Shown here in pieces: positions 1 through 6,105 of a DNA stretch of 9,384 nucleotides (position 1 is the stretch's first letter; every line of letters begins with the position of its first letter). Under the pieces are notes generated by a model, which saw only the letters and a list, made by a program, of their open reading frames with translations, did not search any database and was not told the origin of the DNA. Where the stretch lies: positions 1-9,384 of the forward strand of contig JAITWP010000177.1 in NCBI GenBank assembly GCA_031285365.1, in the 5' to 3' direction. The stretch is from Azoarcus sp. (GTDB taxonomy: Bacteria > Pseudomonadota > Gammaproteobacteria > Burkholderiales > Rhodocyclaceae). The translations under genes and the position numbers were made by a program.

Positions 1-1
1 A

Positions 2-103
2 TGGGACATGCAGCCCGACGGTCGCTACCGGCTCAAGAGCTCGCGCCGCGCCCCACACTCTGCCCAGAGCGTCCTGCTTGCGGAACTGGCGGCAGGAGGG
101 TAG
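2..103 (+). CDS. ppk1: Probable polyphosphate kinase, C-terminal end (partial)
   Basis: Frame 2 is open from the left edge to a TAG at 101-103 and gives 33 residues. The readable pattern is W-D-M-Q-x-D-G-R-Y near the start, then an Arg-rich stretch, then S-A-Q-x-x-L-L-A-E-L close to the stop. From memory this matches the extreme C-terminus of Ppk1 in beta- and gammaproteobacteria, where a 'W-x-L-x-x-D-G-x-Y' strand is followed by 'R-x-S-A-Q-x-x-L-L'. Ppk1 makes polyphosphate from ATP reversibly. The catalytic His residues lie outside the window, so the assignment rests on about 30 residues and could be wrong. The alternative is the tail of an unrelated protein. No hairpin terminator is visible in the 61 bases before the next gene. 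Confidence 0.5.
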   Translation, partial: WDMQPDGRYRLKSSRRAPHSAQSVLLAELAAGG

Positions 104-164
104 TCATTGGCGCGTAACCGGGTGTTCAAAGAAAAAATCGTCATTTCCCCAACAGGAGAAAAAC

Positions 165-1205
165 ATGGCGCTGTTTGCACTGATAAAGCGTTTTGATGAA
201 ATCAAACTCGCGGCAGATCAAGGAGATGCAGAGGCTCAATATGACCTCGGATACATGTATGAAAATGGTCAGGGGGTCAAACAGGACGCAACAAAAGCCA
301 TGCAGTGCTATCTCAGGGCAGCGGAACAGGGGCACGCCAAGGCCCAGTATGACCTTGGGCTGATGTACTCCAGACTCCCACCCAACAGAAAAAATGAAGA
401 AGAAGCCATCAGGTGGATTCAGACGGCGATGGATGGGTTTCGTCAGGCGGCAGAACTGGGTGACGCGGAAGCGCAATGCCGCCTGGGAGAAATATATGAC
501 ATGGCCAAGAGAGGAAACGGGAGTCAGAACAAAAGAATCAAAACGGTTGCCACGGCCCTGGGGCTTTTCTCCGGCGAAAAAGACGTCAAATGGTTTGAAG
601 AAGAATCCGCAAAATGGTTTCAAATGGCAACGGAAGGTTTTCGTCAGGCGGCAGAACTGGGAAACGTGAAAGCCCAGTTTGAGCTCGGAGGCATCTACTG
701 CTGGTTCCTGGGTGGCCGGGAAAACGAAGAAAAAGGCATGAAATGGTTTGAAAAAGCGGCAGAACAGGGACTCGCGGATGCCCAGTACGAGCTTGGATAC
801 ATGTACACCACGGGCTGGGGCGGCGCGCAACTGGACGTTTCAGAAGCCTTGAAGTGGTATACGCGGGCGGCTGAACAGGGGCACTTGATGGCCCAGATCC
901 AGCTTGCAAAAACATACGCTGGCGCTGAAGGGCTCATCGAACCTCATTATGCAGAATCACTCAGGTGGTATCTCAAACTTGCAGAGCGCAATGACTCGGC
1001 TGCCCAATACAACATTGGAGTGTTCTACGCAAAAGGTCTGGGGTGCGAGCAAAACCTCGCCGAAGCCCGAAAATGGCTGAAAAAGGCGGCAGAACTGGGC
1101 AACGCGAACGCCAAAAAAACCCTTCAACTGGTCGAACCCTTCCTGAAGCAACAGGGAACGGCACTGGACGAAGAGACGCTCAAGCAGATTGACCTCATTT
1201 TCTGA
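165..1205 (+). CDS. Sel1-like (SLR/TPR-like) repeat protein
   Basis: This 346-residue protein is built of about seven Sel1-like repeats plus a partial one, recognisable by recurring A-A-E-x-G-x-A-x-A-Q-x-x-L-G-x-x-Y followed by A-x-x-W-Y/F-x-x-A. Sel1 repeats are alpha/alpha solenoids used as protein-protein scaffolds. The partner cannot be read from sequence. I chose the ATG at 165 because AGGAG (153-157) sits 7 bases upstream; a longer TTG-initiated form from 78 would lack such a site and would overlap the preceding gene. No signal peptide or membrane segment is evident (the start is MALFALIKRFDE), so it is probably cytoplasmic. Between repeats 3 and 4 there is a non-canonical basic and aromatic insertion of roughly 30 residues (about residues 120-150). 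The second and third repeat regions carry a near-duplicate module offset by exactly 67 codons. Its TGA overlaps the ATG of the next gene (TGATG), which suggests translational coupling. Confidence 0.9.
   Translation: MALFALIKRFDEIKLAADQGDAEAQYDLGYMYENGQGVKQDATKAMQCYLRAAEQGHAKAQYDLGLMYSRLPPNRKNEEEAIRWIQTAMDGFRQAAELGDAEAQCRLGEIYDMAKRGNGSQNKRIKTVATALGLFSGEKDVKWFEEESAKWFQMATEGFRQAAELGNVKAQFELGGIYCWFLGGRENEEKGMKWFEKAAEQGLADAQYELGYMYTTGWGGAQLDVSEALKWYTRAAEQGHLMAQIQLAKTYAGAEGLIEPHYAESLRWYLKLAERNDSAAQYNIGVFYAKGLGCEQNLAEARKWLKKAAELGNANAKKTLQLVEPFLKQQGTALDEETLKQIDLIF
438..661 (+). repeat. In-frame direct repeat within the Sel1 gene
   Basis: A 23-base perfect direct repeat occurs at 438-460 and 639-661, encoding the F-R-Q-A-A-E-L-G segment in both. 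The offset is 201 bases, exactly 67 codons. Protein similarity extends on both sides (EEEAIRWIQTAMDGFRQ versus EEESAKWFQMATEGFRQ), so this is an internal module duplication rather than chance. Repeats of this kind let Sel1 arrays grow or shrink by recombination. Confidence 0.8.
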
Positions 1206-1573
1206 TGAAACTCCAGCTCAACCAGTCTCCCGACATCAACCTCCTCACTGCCCACGGTGAACACTTCGTCAGCATCAACCGTGTGCGCCACGACGTTCCC
1301 CTGATCGTCACCCCGGAACGCATTGTCCCCAACTGGGCAACGGAGTTTGACGCGCTGACCGCAGATGACTTTACCGCCCTCGCGAACCTTGGCCCGAAAA
1401 TCGTACTGCTTGGCACAGGCCGCCGCCAGCGTTTCCCGGCCCCGGCGCTCCTCGGTCCGCTGATCAAGGCCGGGGTATCCCTCGAACCGATGGACACCCC
1501 CGCCGCCTGCCGCACTTACAACATCCTCGCCCTTGAAGGTCGGGAGGTTGCGGCGGCGCTGCTTTTTGGCTGA
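1205..1573 (+). CDS. Mth938-like (DUF498/PF04430) domain protein
   Basis: The 122-residue product fills the usual size of a single Mth938/DUF498 domain (the bacterial relatives of mitochondrial NDUFAF3). Diagnostic features are the L-L-G-T-G segment followed by basic residues and 'RFPAP' (about residues 69-79), and the C-terminal 'MDTPAACRTYNIL' with 'EGREVAAALL' near residues 98-120. The biochemical role in bacteria is not established. The mitochondrial homologue assists complex I assembly, but that should not be transferred without support. The start ATG overlaps the stop of the Sel1 gene by one base (TGATG), so the two are probably co-translated. There is no signal peptide or membrane segment. 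Confidence 0.9.
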   Translation: MKLQLNQSPDINLLTAHGEHFVSINRVRHDVPLIVTPERIVPNWATEFDALTADDFTALANLGPKIVLLGTGRRQRFPAPALLGPLIKAGVSLEPMDTPAACRTYNILALEGREVAAALLFG

Positions 1574-1597
1574 TTTCCGACTCCTGACCCTTAGGCC

Positions 1598-1613
1598 GGA
1601 CGATTGGACGATT
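1598..1613. repeat. Tandem GGACGATT x2
   Basis: Two perfect head-to-tail copies of GGACGATT lie at 1598-1605 and 1606-1613 in the 108-base gap between the Mth938 gene and the PIN-PhoH gene. It may be a simple slippage product or a binding site; nothing else in the gap supports either. No stem-loop terminator is visible here, so read-through from upstream is possible. Confidence 0.5.
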
Positions 1614-1681
1614 GCCCCGCCAATCCGTCTTCGTTAACCTCATACACTGTTTTCCAGCCCCCTCTCCTGAGGTTTTTCCCC

Positions 1682-3103
1682 ATGCCTACTTCCCGCAAGG
1701 CAAAAAGCAATATTCCCCTTCACCCCCCCAAGCTCTTCGTGCTCGACACGAACGTCCTGATGCACGACCCCACGAGTATCTTCCGTTTTGAAGAGAATGA
1801 CATATACATTCCGATCATGACCCTGGAAGAACTCGACAACAACAAGAAAGGCTTGTCCGAGGTCGCGCGTAACGCCCGCCAGGTTAGCCGGACGCTTGAT
1901 GAAATCGTCTCCGCCTCACCCAATGGCATCACCTCGGGCATTGCGCTGCAAACACCTTCGCACGGACTCGCCAGCGGTCGGCTGTTCCTGCAAACCGAGG
2001 CGATCAACGTCGAATTACCCGCAGGGCTTCCCACTGTCAAAAGCGACAACCAGATTCTCTCGGTATTGATGTTCCTGGCCCGGCGCGAACCCGAACGCGC
2101 GGTCATCCTTGTCACCAAGGACATCAACATGCGGATCAAGGCGCGCGCCCTGGGGCTGGCGGCGCAGGATTATTTCAATGACAAGGTACTGGAAGACAGC
2201 GAACTGCTCTACACCGGCTCCTGTGAACTGCCCAGCGATTTCTGGGAAACGCACGCCAACGGCATGGAGTCGTGGAAAACGGAAGGCCATACCGCCTATC
2301 GCGTCACCGGGCCGATGGCAAGCCGCTTCCTGCTTAACGAATACGTCCATCAGGACGGCCCCCCTCCCTTTGAAGCCTGGGTGCGCGAGCAGGCCGGGCA
2401 CACCGTCGTGCTCGAAACCCTGGTCGACTTTCGCCACAGCAAGAACAGCGTGTGGGGTGTCACCGCGCGCAACCGCGAACAGAATTTCGCCCTCAACCTC
2501 CTGATGAACCCGGAAATCGACTTCGTTACCCTGCTCGGTCAGGCCGGAACCGGCAAAACGTTCCTGGCGCTGGCTGCGGGGCTCACGCAGGTACTGGAAA
2601 CTCGGCGCTACTCCGAGATCATCATGACCCGCGTCACCGTGCCGGTCGGCGAAGACATCGGTTTCCTGCCCGGTACGGAAGAAGAAAAAATGGCTCCCTG
2701 GATGGGCGCACTCGAAGACAATCTGGACGTACTGAACGGCACGACCGGCGAGATCGGGCAATGGGGCCGTGCGGCGGCGGCCGATCTTGTGCGTAGCCGT
2801 ATTAAAATCAAAAGCTTGAATTTCATGCGCGGGCGCACCTTCATCCAGAAATTCCTTATCATTGACGAAGCTCAGAACCTCACCCCGAAGCAGATGAAAA
2901 CCCTGATTACCCGCGCAGGACCCGGAACCAAGGTGGTTTGCCTCGGCAACATCGCGCAAATCGACACCCCCTACCTCACCGAAGGTTCATCGGGTCTGTC
3001 GTACGTCGTCGACCGTTTCAAGGGTTGGACGCACGCCGGGCACATCACCCTGCAACGAGGCGAACGCTCACGGCTGGCCGACTACGCCGCCGAGGTTCTC
3101 TGA
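1682..3103 (+). CDS. PIN domain-PhoH family ATPase (PhoH2 type)
   Basis: The 473-residue product joins an N-terminal PIN ribonuclease domain to a C-terminal PhoH P-loop ATPase. The PIN fold starts at residues 18-25 (LFVLDTNV, with D22 as the first metal ligand), continues with an acidic LEELDNNKKG segment, and closes with ILVTKDINMRIKA. The ATPase carries Walker A GQAGTGKT at residues 286-293 and Walker B LIIDEAQN with D395/E396. PhoH2 proteins studied in mycobacteria couple RNA unwinding to PIN cleavage; activity here is inferred. I chose ATG 1682 because GAGG (1669-1672) precedes it by 9 bases; a TTG start at 1604 would add 26 residues but has no such site. The stop lies 17 bases before mutL, suggesting co-transcription. 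It is cytoplasmic, of usual family length, with all key residues present. Confidence 0.95.
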   Translation: MPTSRKAKSNIPLHPPKLFVLDTNVLMHDPTSIFRFEENDIYIPIMTLEELDNNKKGLSEVARNARQVSRTLDEIVSASPNGITSGIALQTPSHGLASGRLFLQTEAINVELPAGLPTVKSDNQILSVLMFLARREPERAVILVTKDINMRIKARALGLAAQDYFNDKVLEDSELLYTGSCELPSDFWETHANGMESWKTEGHTAYRVTGPMASRFLLNEYVHQDGPPPFEAWVREQAGHTVVLETLVDFRHSKNSVWGVTARNREQNFALNLLMNPEIDFVTLLGQAGTGKTFLALAAGLTQVLETRRYSEIIMTRVTVPVGEDIGFLPGTEEEKMAPWMGALEDNLDVLNGTTGEIGQWGRAAAADLVRSRIKIKSLNFMRGRTFIQKFLIIDEAQNLTPKQMKTLITRAGPGTKVVCLGNIAQIDTPYLTEGSSGLSYVVDRFKGWTHAGHITLQRGERSRLADYAAEVL

Positions 3104-3120
3104 ACTTCTCCGGACTATCC

Positions 3121-4917
3121 ATGCCACCCATCCACCTGTCCACGTCTTCAATCCAGCGCCTGCCCGAACTGCTCATCAACCAGATTGCCGCAGGCGAAGT
3201 GGTCGACCGCCCAGCCTCGGTTCTCAAGGAATTGCTGGAAAACGCGCTCGATGCCGGGGCAAGGGCCATCGACGTACAACTGGACACGGGTGGCGTGCGC
3301 CGTATCCTCGTCTCCGACGACGGTCGCGGCATTCCCCGTGACGAACTCGCCCTCGCGCTGGAACGTCACGCCACCAGCAAAATCAGCAGCCTTGACGATC
3401 TCGAACGGGTTGTCACGATGGGTTTTCGCGGCGAGGCACTAGCCGCCATCGCCGCCGTAGCCCGCACCACCATCACCAGCCGCTCCGAGGGCGCGGATCA
3501 CGCCTGGAAAATCGGATCCACCTACCGCGACATCGCCCCTGCCGCCCTCAATCGCGGCACGGTCGTCGACGTGACCGATCTTTATTACAACACCCCGGCG
3601 CGACGCAAATTCCTCAGAACCGACGCCACCGAATTTGCCCACTGTGAAGAAATCTTCTGCCGCATCGCACTTGCCCGGCCCGATGTCGCCATGCAGCTTG
3701 CCCACAACAAGCGTGTGTTTCACCGGCTGACTGTGGGTGAGACGCGCACGCGCATCGCTGCACTGATGGGAGACGATTTTCTGGATCAGGCGCGCGAAAT
3801 CCGCGCGGAAGGCGCACTCAAACTCACCGGCTTCACCAGCCTCCCGGCTTACGCCCGCAACCGGCGCGATGCACAATACTTTTTTGTAAACGGGCGCCAT
3901 GTGAAAGACAAACTGCTCAATCACGCCTTCGCCCAAGCCTACGCCGACATCCTGCACGGCAACCGCTTCCCGGCCTACGTGCTCTTTCTCGAACTCGATC
4001 CGGCAGGGGTCGACGTTAACGTGCATCCGGCCAAGACCGAAGTCCGCTTCCGCGACTCCCGTGGCGTGCATCAATTCGTATTTCATGCGCTGACTCAGGC
4101 GCTGGGCGGAACGGGCGCAGGGCGCACGGATGTGCAAGCGTACAAAATCGAACCCGTTATCCCACCCACCTTCAAGCCTGCATCAACCGGCACCGCCGAA
4201 CGCTATCCGCTGCCCTCGGAGCATCACACTGCCACCCCAGGGCGCGTTGCCATGGATTCGGCAAGCCAAGCTTATTTCAGCTTCACTTCCGGCGTTCACC
4301 TCGCGTCATCCGTCCCGCCAACCAGTAACGGAGCCGAAAACCCGCTTGGCTACGCCCTTGCGCAACTGCATGGTGCCTACATTCTGGCGCAGAACACCGA
4401 AGGATTTACGCTCGTCGATATGCACGCCGCCCATGAGCGCATTCTTTACGAAAAACTCAAGGTCGTGCTCGACGGCACACCTTCCGTGCAGCGTCTGCTG
4501 GTTCCAGCGCTATTCAGTGCGAGTCCAGTGGAAATGGCTACCGTGGAATCCCACGCGGAAGCCCTGCTTAAAATGGGGTTTGAAATCTCGGTCGCCGGAC
4601 CTCGGGAACTTGCCGTGCGCACCGTCCCGGCGCTCCTTGCCAACGCGCCAATAGTGGAACTGTTGCGTGAGTTGCTGGAAGAACTGCGTGAATACCCGGC
4701 ATCCGAAGCCATTACCCGGCGACGCAACGACCTGCTCGCTACGATGGCCTGTCACGGCGCAATTCGCGCCCACCGTCAGTTGACCGTGCCGGAAATGAAT
4801 GCCCTTTTGCGTGATATGGAAAAAACCGAACGGGCCGACCAATGCAACCACGGGCGTCCTACCTGGACGCAGTTCACCCTGGCCGACCTCGACCGCTTCT
4901 TCCTGCGGGGGCAGTGA
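3121..4917 (+). CDS. mutL: DNA mismatch repair protein MutL, endonuclease type
   Basis: This 598-residue MutL is complete. Its N-terminal GHKL ATPase shows the conserved QIAAGEVVDRPASVLKELLE segment, with E37 and N41 matching E. coli E29 and N33, followed by DDGRGI (66-71), RHATSKI (82-88) and GFRGEAL (101-107). A proline- and serine-rich linker runs from about 330 to 410. The C-terminal dimerisation domain carries DMHAAHERILYE (433-444), fitting the DQHA(X)2E(X)4E metal motif with Met for Gln, plus ACHGA around C544 and CNHGRP at 575-580. These are the signatures of nicking MutL proteins from species without MutH; E. coli MutL lacks them. MutL links MutS mismatch recognition to strand incision. 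ATG 3121 gives the canonical N-terminus, but its ribosome binding site is weak, so translation may depend on coupling with the upstream gene. miaA, a common downstream neighbour, is absent. Confidence 0.98.
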   Translation: MPPIHLSTSSIQRLPELLINQIAAGEVVDRPASVLKELLENALDAGARAIDVQLDTGGVRRILVSDDGRGIPRDELALALERHATSKISSLDDLERVVTMGFRGEALAAIAAVARTTITSRSEGADHAWKIGSTYRDIAPAALNRGTVVDVTDLYYNTPARRKFLRTDATEFAHCEEIFCRIALARPDVAMQLAHNKRVFHRLTVGETRTRIAALMGDDFLDQAREIRAEGALKLTGFTSLPAYARNRRDAQYFFVNGRHVKDKLLNHAFAQAYADILHGNRFPAYVLFLELDPAGVDVNVHPAKTEVRFRDSRGVHQFVFHALTQALGGTGAGRTDVQAYKIEPVIPPTFKPASTGTAERYPLPSEHHTATPGRVAMDSASQAYFSFTSGVHLASSVPPTSNGAENPLGYALAQLHGAYILAQNTEGFTLVDMHAAHERILYEKLKVVLDGTPSVQRLLVPALFSASPVEMATVESHAEALLKMGFEISVAGPRELAVRTVPALLANAPIVELLRELLEELREYPASEAITRRRNDLLATMACHGAIRAHRQLTVPEMNALLRDMEKTERADQCNHGRPTWTQFTLADLDRFFLRGQ

Positions 4918-4942
4918 AAAAAACGCCCGCTTTACACGCGCG
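4917..4942 (-). terminator. Putative intrinsic terminator of the small basic gene
   Basis: Read on the - strand, CGCGCG (4942-4937) can pair with CGGGCG (4929-4924) around a 7-base loop with one mismatch, and is followed directly by seven T residues (4923-4917). The loop contains the TAA stop of the small gene at 4932. The stem is short, so strength is uncertain. The T-tract overlaps the last base of the mutL stop on the other strand. Confidence 0.4.
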
Positions 4943-5093
4943 AACTATGACTGTGACGGCGGCGGCTGCGCATCCGCTGGTGCGAGGCGCGCACATTTTC
5001 CTGCGCCTTCTTGATGATCACTTCCCGCTCAAACGAGAGCGAGTTTGCGTTGACTTGCACGCTGTGCTGCAGTCCGTGGGGTTTGGTGTTCAT
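4932..5093 (-). CDS. Small basic orphan protein (53 residues)
   Basis: I do not recognise this protein. Reading leftward from ATG 5093-5091, it encodes 53 residues starting MNTKPHGLQHSVQVNANSLS, then an apparent amphipathic helix (SFEREVIIKKAQENVRA, about 20-36), then an Arg/His/Ser-rich tail with the cluster RMRSRRRHSHSSR. It contains 11 Lys+Arg against 3 Glu and no Asp, plus 5 His, so it is strongly basic. There is no signal peptide or membrane segment. The case that it is a real gene rests on a perfect AGGAGG (5107-5102) 8 bases from the ATG, a promoter-like TTGACT/TAAAAC pair upstream, and a terminator-like hairpin at its end. The basic tail suggests nucleic-acid or RNA binding, but that is only inference. 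It converges on mutL with a 14-base gap. A longer form starting at 5144 would place the ribosome binding site inside the gene and is less likely. Confidence 0.65.
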   Translation of the reverse strand: MNTKPHGLQHSVQVNANSLSFEREVIIKKAQENVRASHQRMRSRRRHSHSSRV

Positions 5094-5101
5094 TGGATTA
5101 A

Positions 5102-5107
5102 CCTCCT
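5102..5107 (-). promoter_or_regulatory. Consensus Shine-Dalgarno for the small basic protein
   Basis: AGGAGG on the - strand, 8 bases before ATG 5093. It is the only full six-base consensus ribosome binding site noted in the window, and it decides the start over the in-frame ATG at 5144. Confidence 0.8.
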
Positions 5108-5131
5108 GTTGAGTGAAACATTGCAACTGAC

Positions 5132-5146
5132 TTGTGCAGTGCACAA
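5132..5146. promoter_or_regulatory. 15-base perfect palindrome at predicted transcription start (operator-like)
   Basis: TTGTGCA-G-TGCACAA is a perfect dyad with 7-base arms around one central base. It starts 5 bases downstream of the predicted -10 box of the small basic gene, so it would cover the transcription start. That is a typical repressor operator position. The binding protein is unknown. Confidence 0.55.
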
Positions 5147-5151
5147 TTTCA

Positions 5152-5179
5152 GTTTTACGTGTATCTCTCTTAAAGTCAA
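5152..5179 (-). promoter_or_regulatory. Putative sigma70 promoter for the small basic gene
   Basis: On the - strand, TTGACT (5179-5174; 5 of 6 to consensus) is followed after 16 bases by TAAAAC (5157-5152; 4 of 6). The predicted start falls near 5145, giving an untranslated leader of about 50 bases. The -35 box forms one arm of an inverted repeat, AGTCAA-N5-TTGACT (5174-5190). Confidence 0.45.
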
Positions 5180-5209
5180 GGAAGTTGACTGAATAGCACT
5201 ACTACTCGT

Positions 5210-5224
5210 TGTTGCGGCGCAACA
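5210..5224. other. Short inverted repeat TGTTGC-GGC-GCAACA
   Basis: A perfect 6-base stem with a 3-base loop lies between the receptor gene end (5273) and the small-gene promoter. On the - strand no T-run follows, so it is not a standard intrinsic terminator. It could be an RNA 3'-end stabiliser or a protein site. Confidence 0.4.
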
Positions 5225-5272
5225 TATGTATTTGTCATGACATACACCACTACCGCACCAGAGGCAGAGTGT

Positions 5273-6013
5273 TCAGAGCACAGGTGTGTCCGTTCTTTCC
5301 TGGATGGCGCATGTACCCTCGTTTACCTGCGCACCGGTTCGGTCGGGGTCGATGCGGCTGAGCACATGCTCCAGTTCTGCGATGATCTCGTTGGTACCCG
5401 TCCGAAGCTGTCTGACTATATCACGGACACCACCTGTCAGATGCCCGGTACGCTCAACGAGTGACAATATCTCACTGGAAATGACGGAATAACCATCCTG
5501 CTGCGAACGCACCGCCTCGACTGCAGCAATGAGAGAAAACAGGTTGGTCTGTTCTGTCGCCGCCTGATGTATCTCCGTGGCCAATACTTCCATATTGCGG
5601 TCGACGGTTTGAACCTTACCCTGGATGGATTGAAACAAACCGTACAGCTCGTCCATCATCTCATCAAGCGCTGTCGCAACCTCGGTGATTTCACCATTGG
5701 AATCAGTAATTTCGCCATTGGAATAATTAATAAAGCCACCTTCTTCCTTGAATCGCTTCAACAGGAAGTGAACTTTCTCAATCGGTTTTCTGGACGTAAC
5801 TTTAATCAGAAACCCGATCAATCCCAATACCAGCAATATGAACGTGACAACAGAAACCGTGACACAAAAAGCATACTCATCATATTCCATCGTCTGCATC
5901 AATGTACTGACAGACAGGCACGCCAGCCCTATACACAAGGCCGCTACGATACCAACCAAAGCGGCATCGCTGCGTATGTGTATTTTCCTGGTAATACGCA
6001 TGCCGGGTTTCAT
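5273..6013 (-). CDS. Dwarf methyl-accepting-chemotaxis-like membrane protein
   Basis: This 246-residue protein resembles a drastically shortened chemoreceptor. Hydrophobic helices lie at about 17-40 and 48-71, joined by a loop of only a few residues, so there is no periplasmic sensor domain. A HAMP-like linker follows (P77 to about 122). The receptor-tip signature is at about 150-188: EQTNLFSLIAAVEAVRSQ, then SVISSEILSLVERT, comparable to the canonical EQTNLLALNAAIEAAR and VVADEVRxLAERT. The usual GE-x-GRG turn is degraded to QQDGY. Only about 35 residues separate HAMP from the tip and about 60 follow it, so the long methylation helices and a CheR-binding tail are missing. It may have lost chemotaxis function, be a decoy or CheW-binding adaptor, or be a decaying but still open gene. 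ATG 6013 overlaps the stop of an upstream micro-ORF; M5 (ATG 6001) is an alternative start. Neither start has a clear ribosome binding site of its own. Confidence 0.75.
   Translation of the reverse strand: MKPGMRITRKIHIRSDAALVGIVAALCIGLACLSVSTLMQTMEYDEYAFCVTVSVVTFILLVLGLIGFLIKVTSRKPIEKVHFLLKRFKEEGGFINYSNGEITDSNGEITEVATALDEMMDELYGLFQSIQGKVQTVDRNMEVLATEIHQAATEQTNLFSLIAAVEAVRSQQDGYSVISSEILSLVERTGHLTGGVRDIVRQLRTGTNEIIAELEHVLSRIDPDRTGAQVNEGTCAIQERTDTPVL
5681..5722 (-). repeat. 21-base tandem repeat encoding SNGEITD/SNGEITE
   Basis: Two adjacent 21-base copies (5702-5722 and 5681-5701) match at 17 of 21 positions. They encode residues 98-104 and 105-111 of the receptor-like protein. The repeat adds exactly seven residues just where the second HAMP helix should begin (D-E-I-x-E-L-A in typical HAMP domains). 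Confidence 0.8.
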
Positions 6014-6105
6014 AAAACGTTACTGCGTACAGCAACTGCTAATTTGATTCCATGCACTTGGCGCTTTAAATACTCAAGACCGAACCAACTACGATATAAC
6101 GACAT
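6010..6105 (-). CDS. 31-codon micro-ORF coupled to the dwarf receptor
   Basis: Reading leftward from ATG 6105-6103 to TGA 6012-6010, this encodes 31 residues (MSLYRSWFGLEYLKRQVHGI, then KLAVAVRSNVL). An AAAGG ribosome binding site at 6116-6112 lies 6 bases before the ATG, and its stop overlaps the receptor start codon as ATGA. The receptor gene lacks its own Shine-Dalgarno, so coupling through this micro-ORF is a plausible expression route. The peptide is basic and partly hydrophobic; no family is recognised. It could be a functional peptide, a regulatory leader peptide, or the frame-shifted remnant of a longer receptor N-terminus. An in-frame ATG two codons earlier (6111) is closer to the ribosome binding site than is usual. 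Confidence 0.45.
   Translation of the reverse strand: MSLYRSWFGLEYLKRQVHGIKLAVAVRSNVL

Noticed and set aside
166..187. Possible signal peptide at the start of the Sel1 protein
   Set aside because: The MALFALIKRF start has a very short hydrophobic stretch followed at once by charged residues and the first repeat, with no cleavage-like site.
163..1202. Repeated gcggcagaac blocks in the Sel1 gene as a CRISPR-like array
   Set aside because: The spacing is irregular, copies are in frame and encode the A-A-E-x-G repeat start, so they are protein repeats and not spacers and repeats.
2015..2959. Leftward open frame (314 codons) antisense to the PIN-PhoH gene
   Set aside because: It lies wholly within a gene with Walker A, Walker B and PIN motifs, has no family resemblance, and has no supported start.
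3439..4137. Leftward open frame (232 codons) antisense to mutL
   Set aside because: It is entirely inside conserved mutL coding sequence, with glycine/valine-rich low-complexity translation and no motif.
5273..5275. Reading the small basic gene, promoter dyads and receptor as one classic chemotaxis operon
   Set aside because: There are no cheA, cheW, cheR or cheB genes, and the 179-base gap holds its own promoter-like element, so a single functional operon is not supported.
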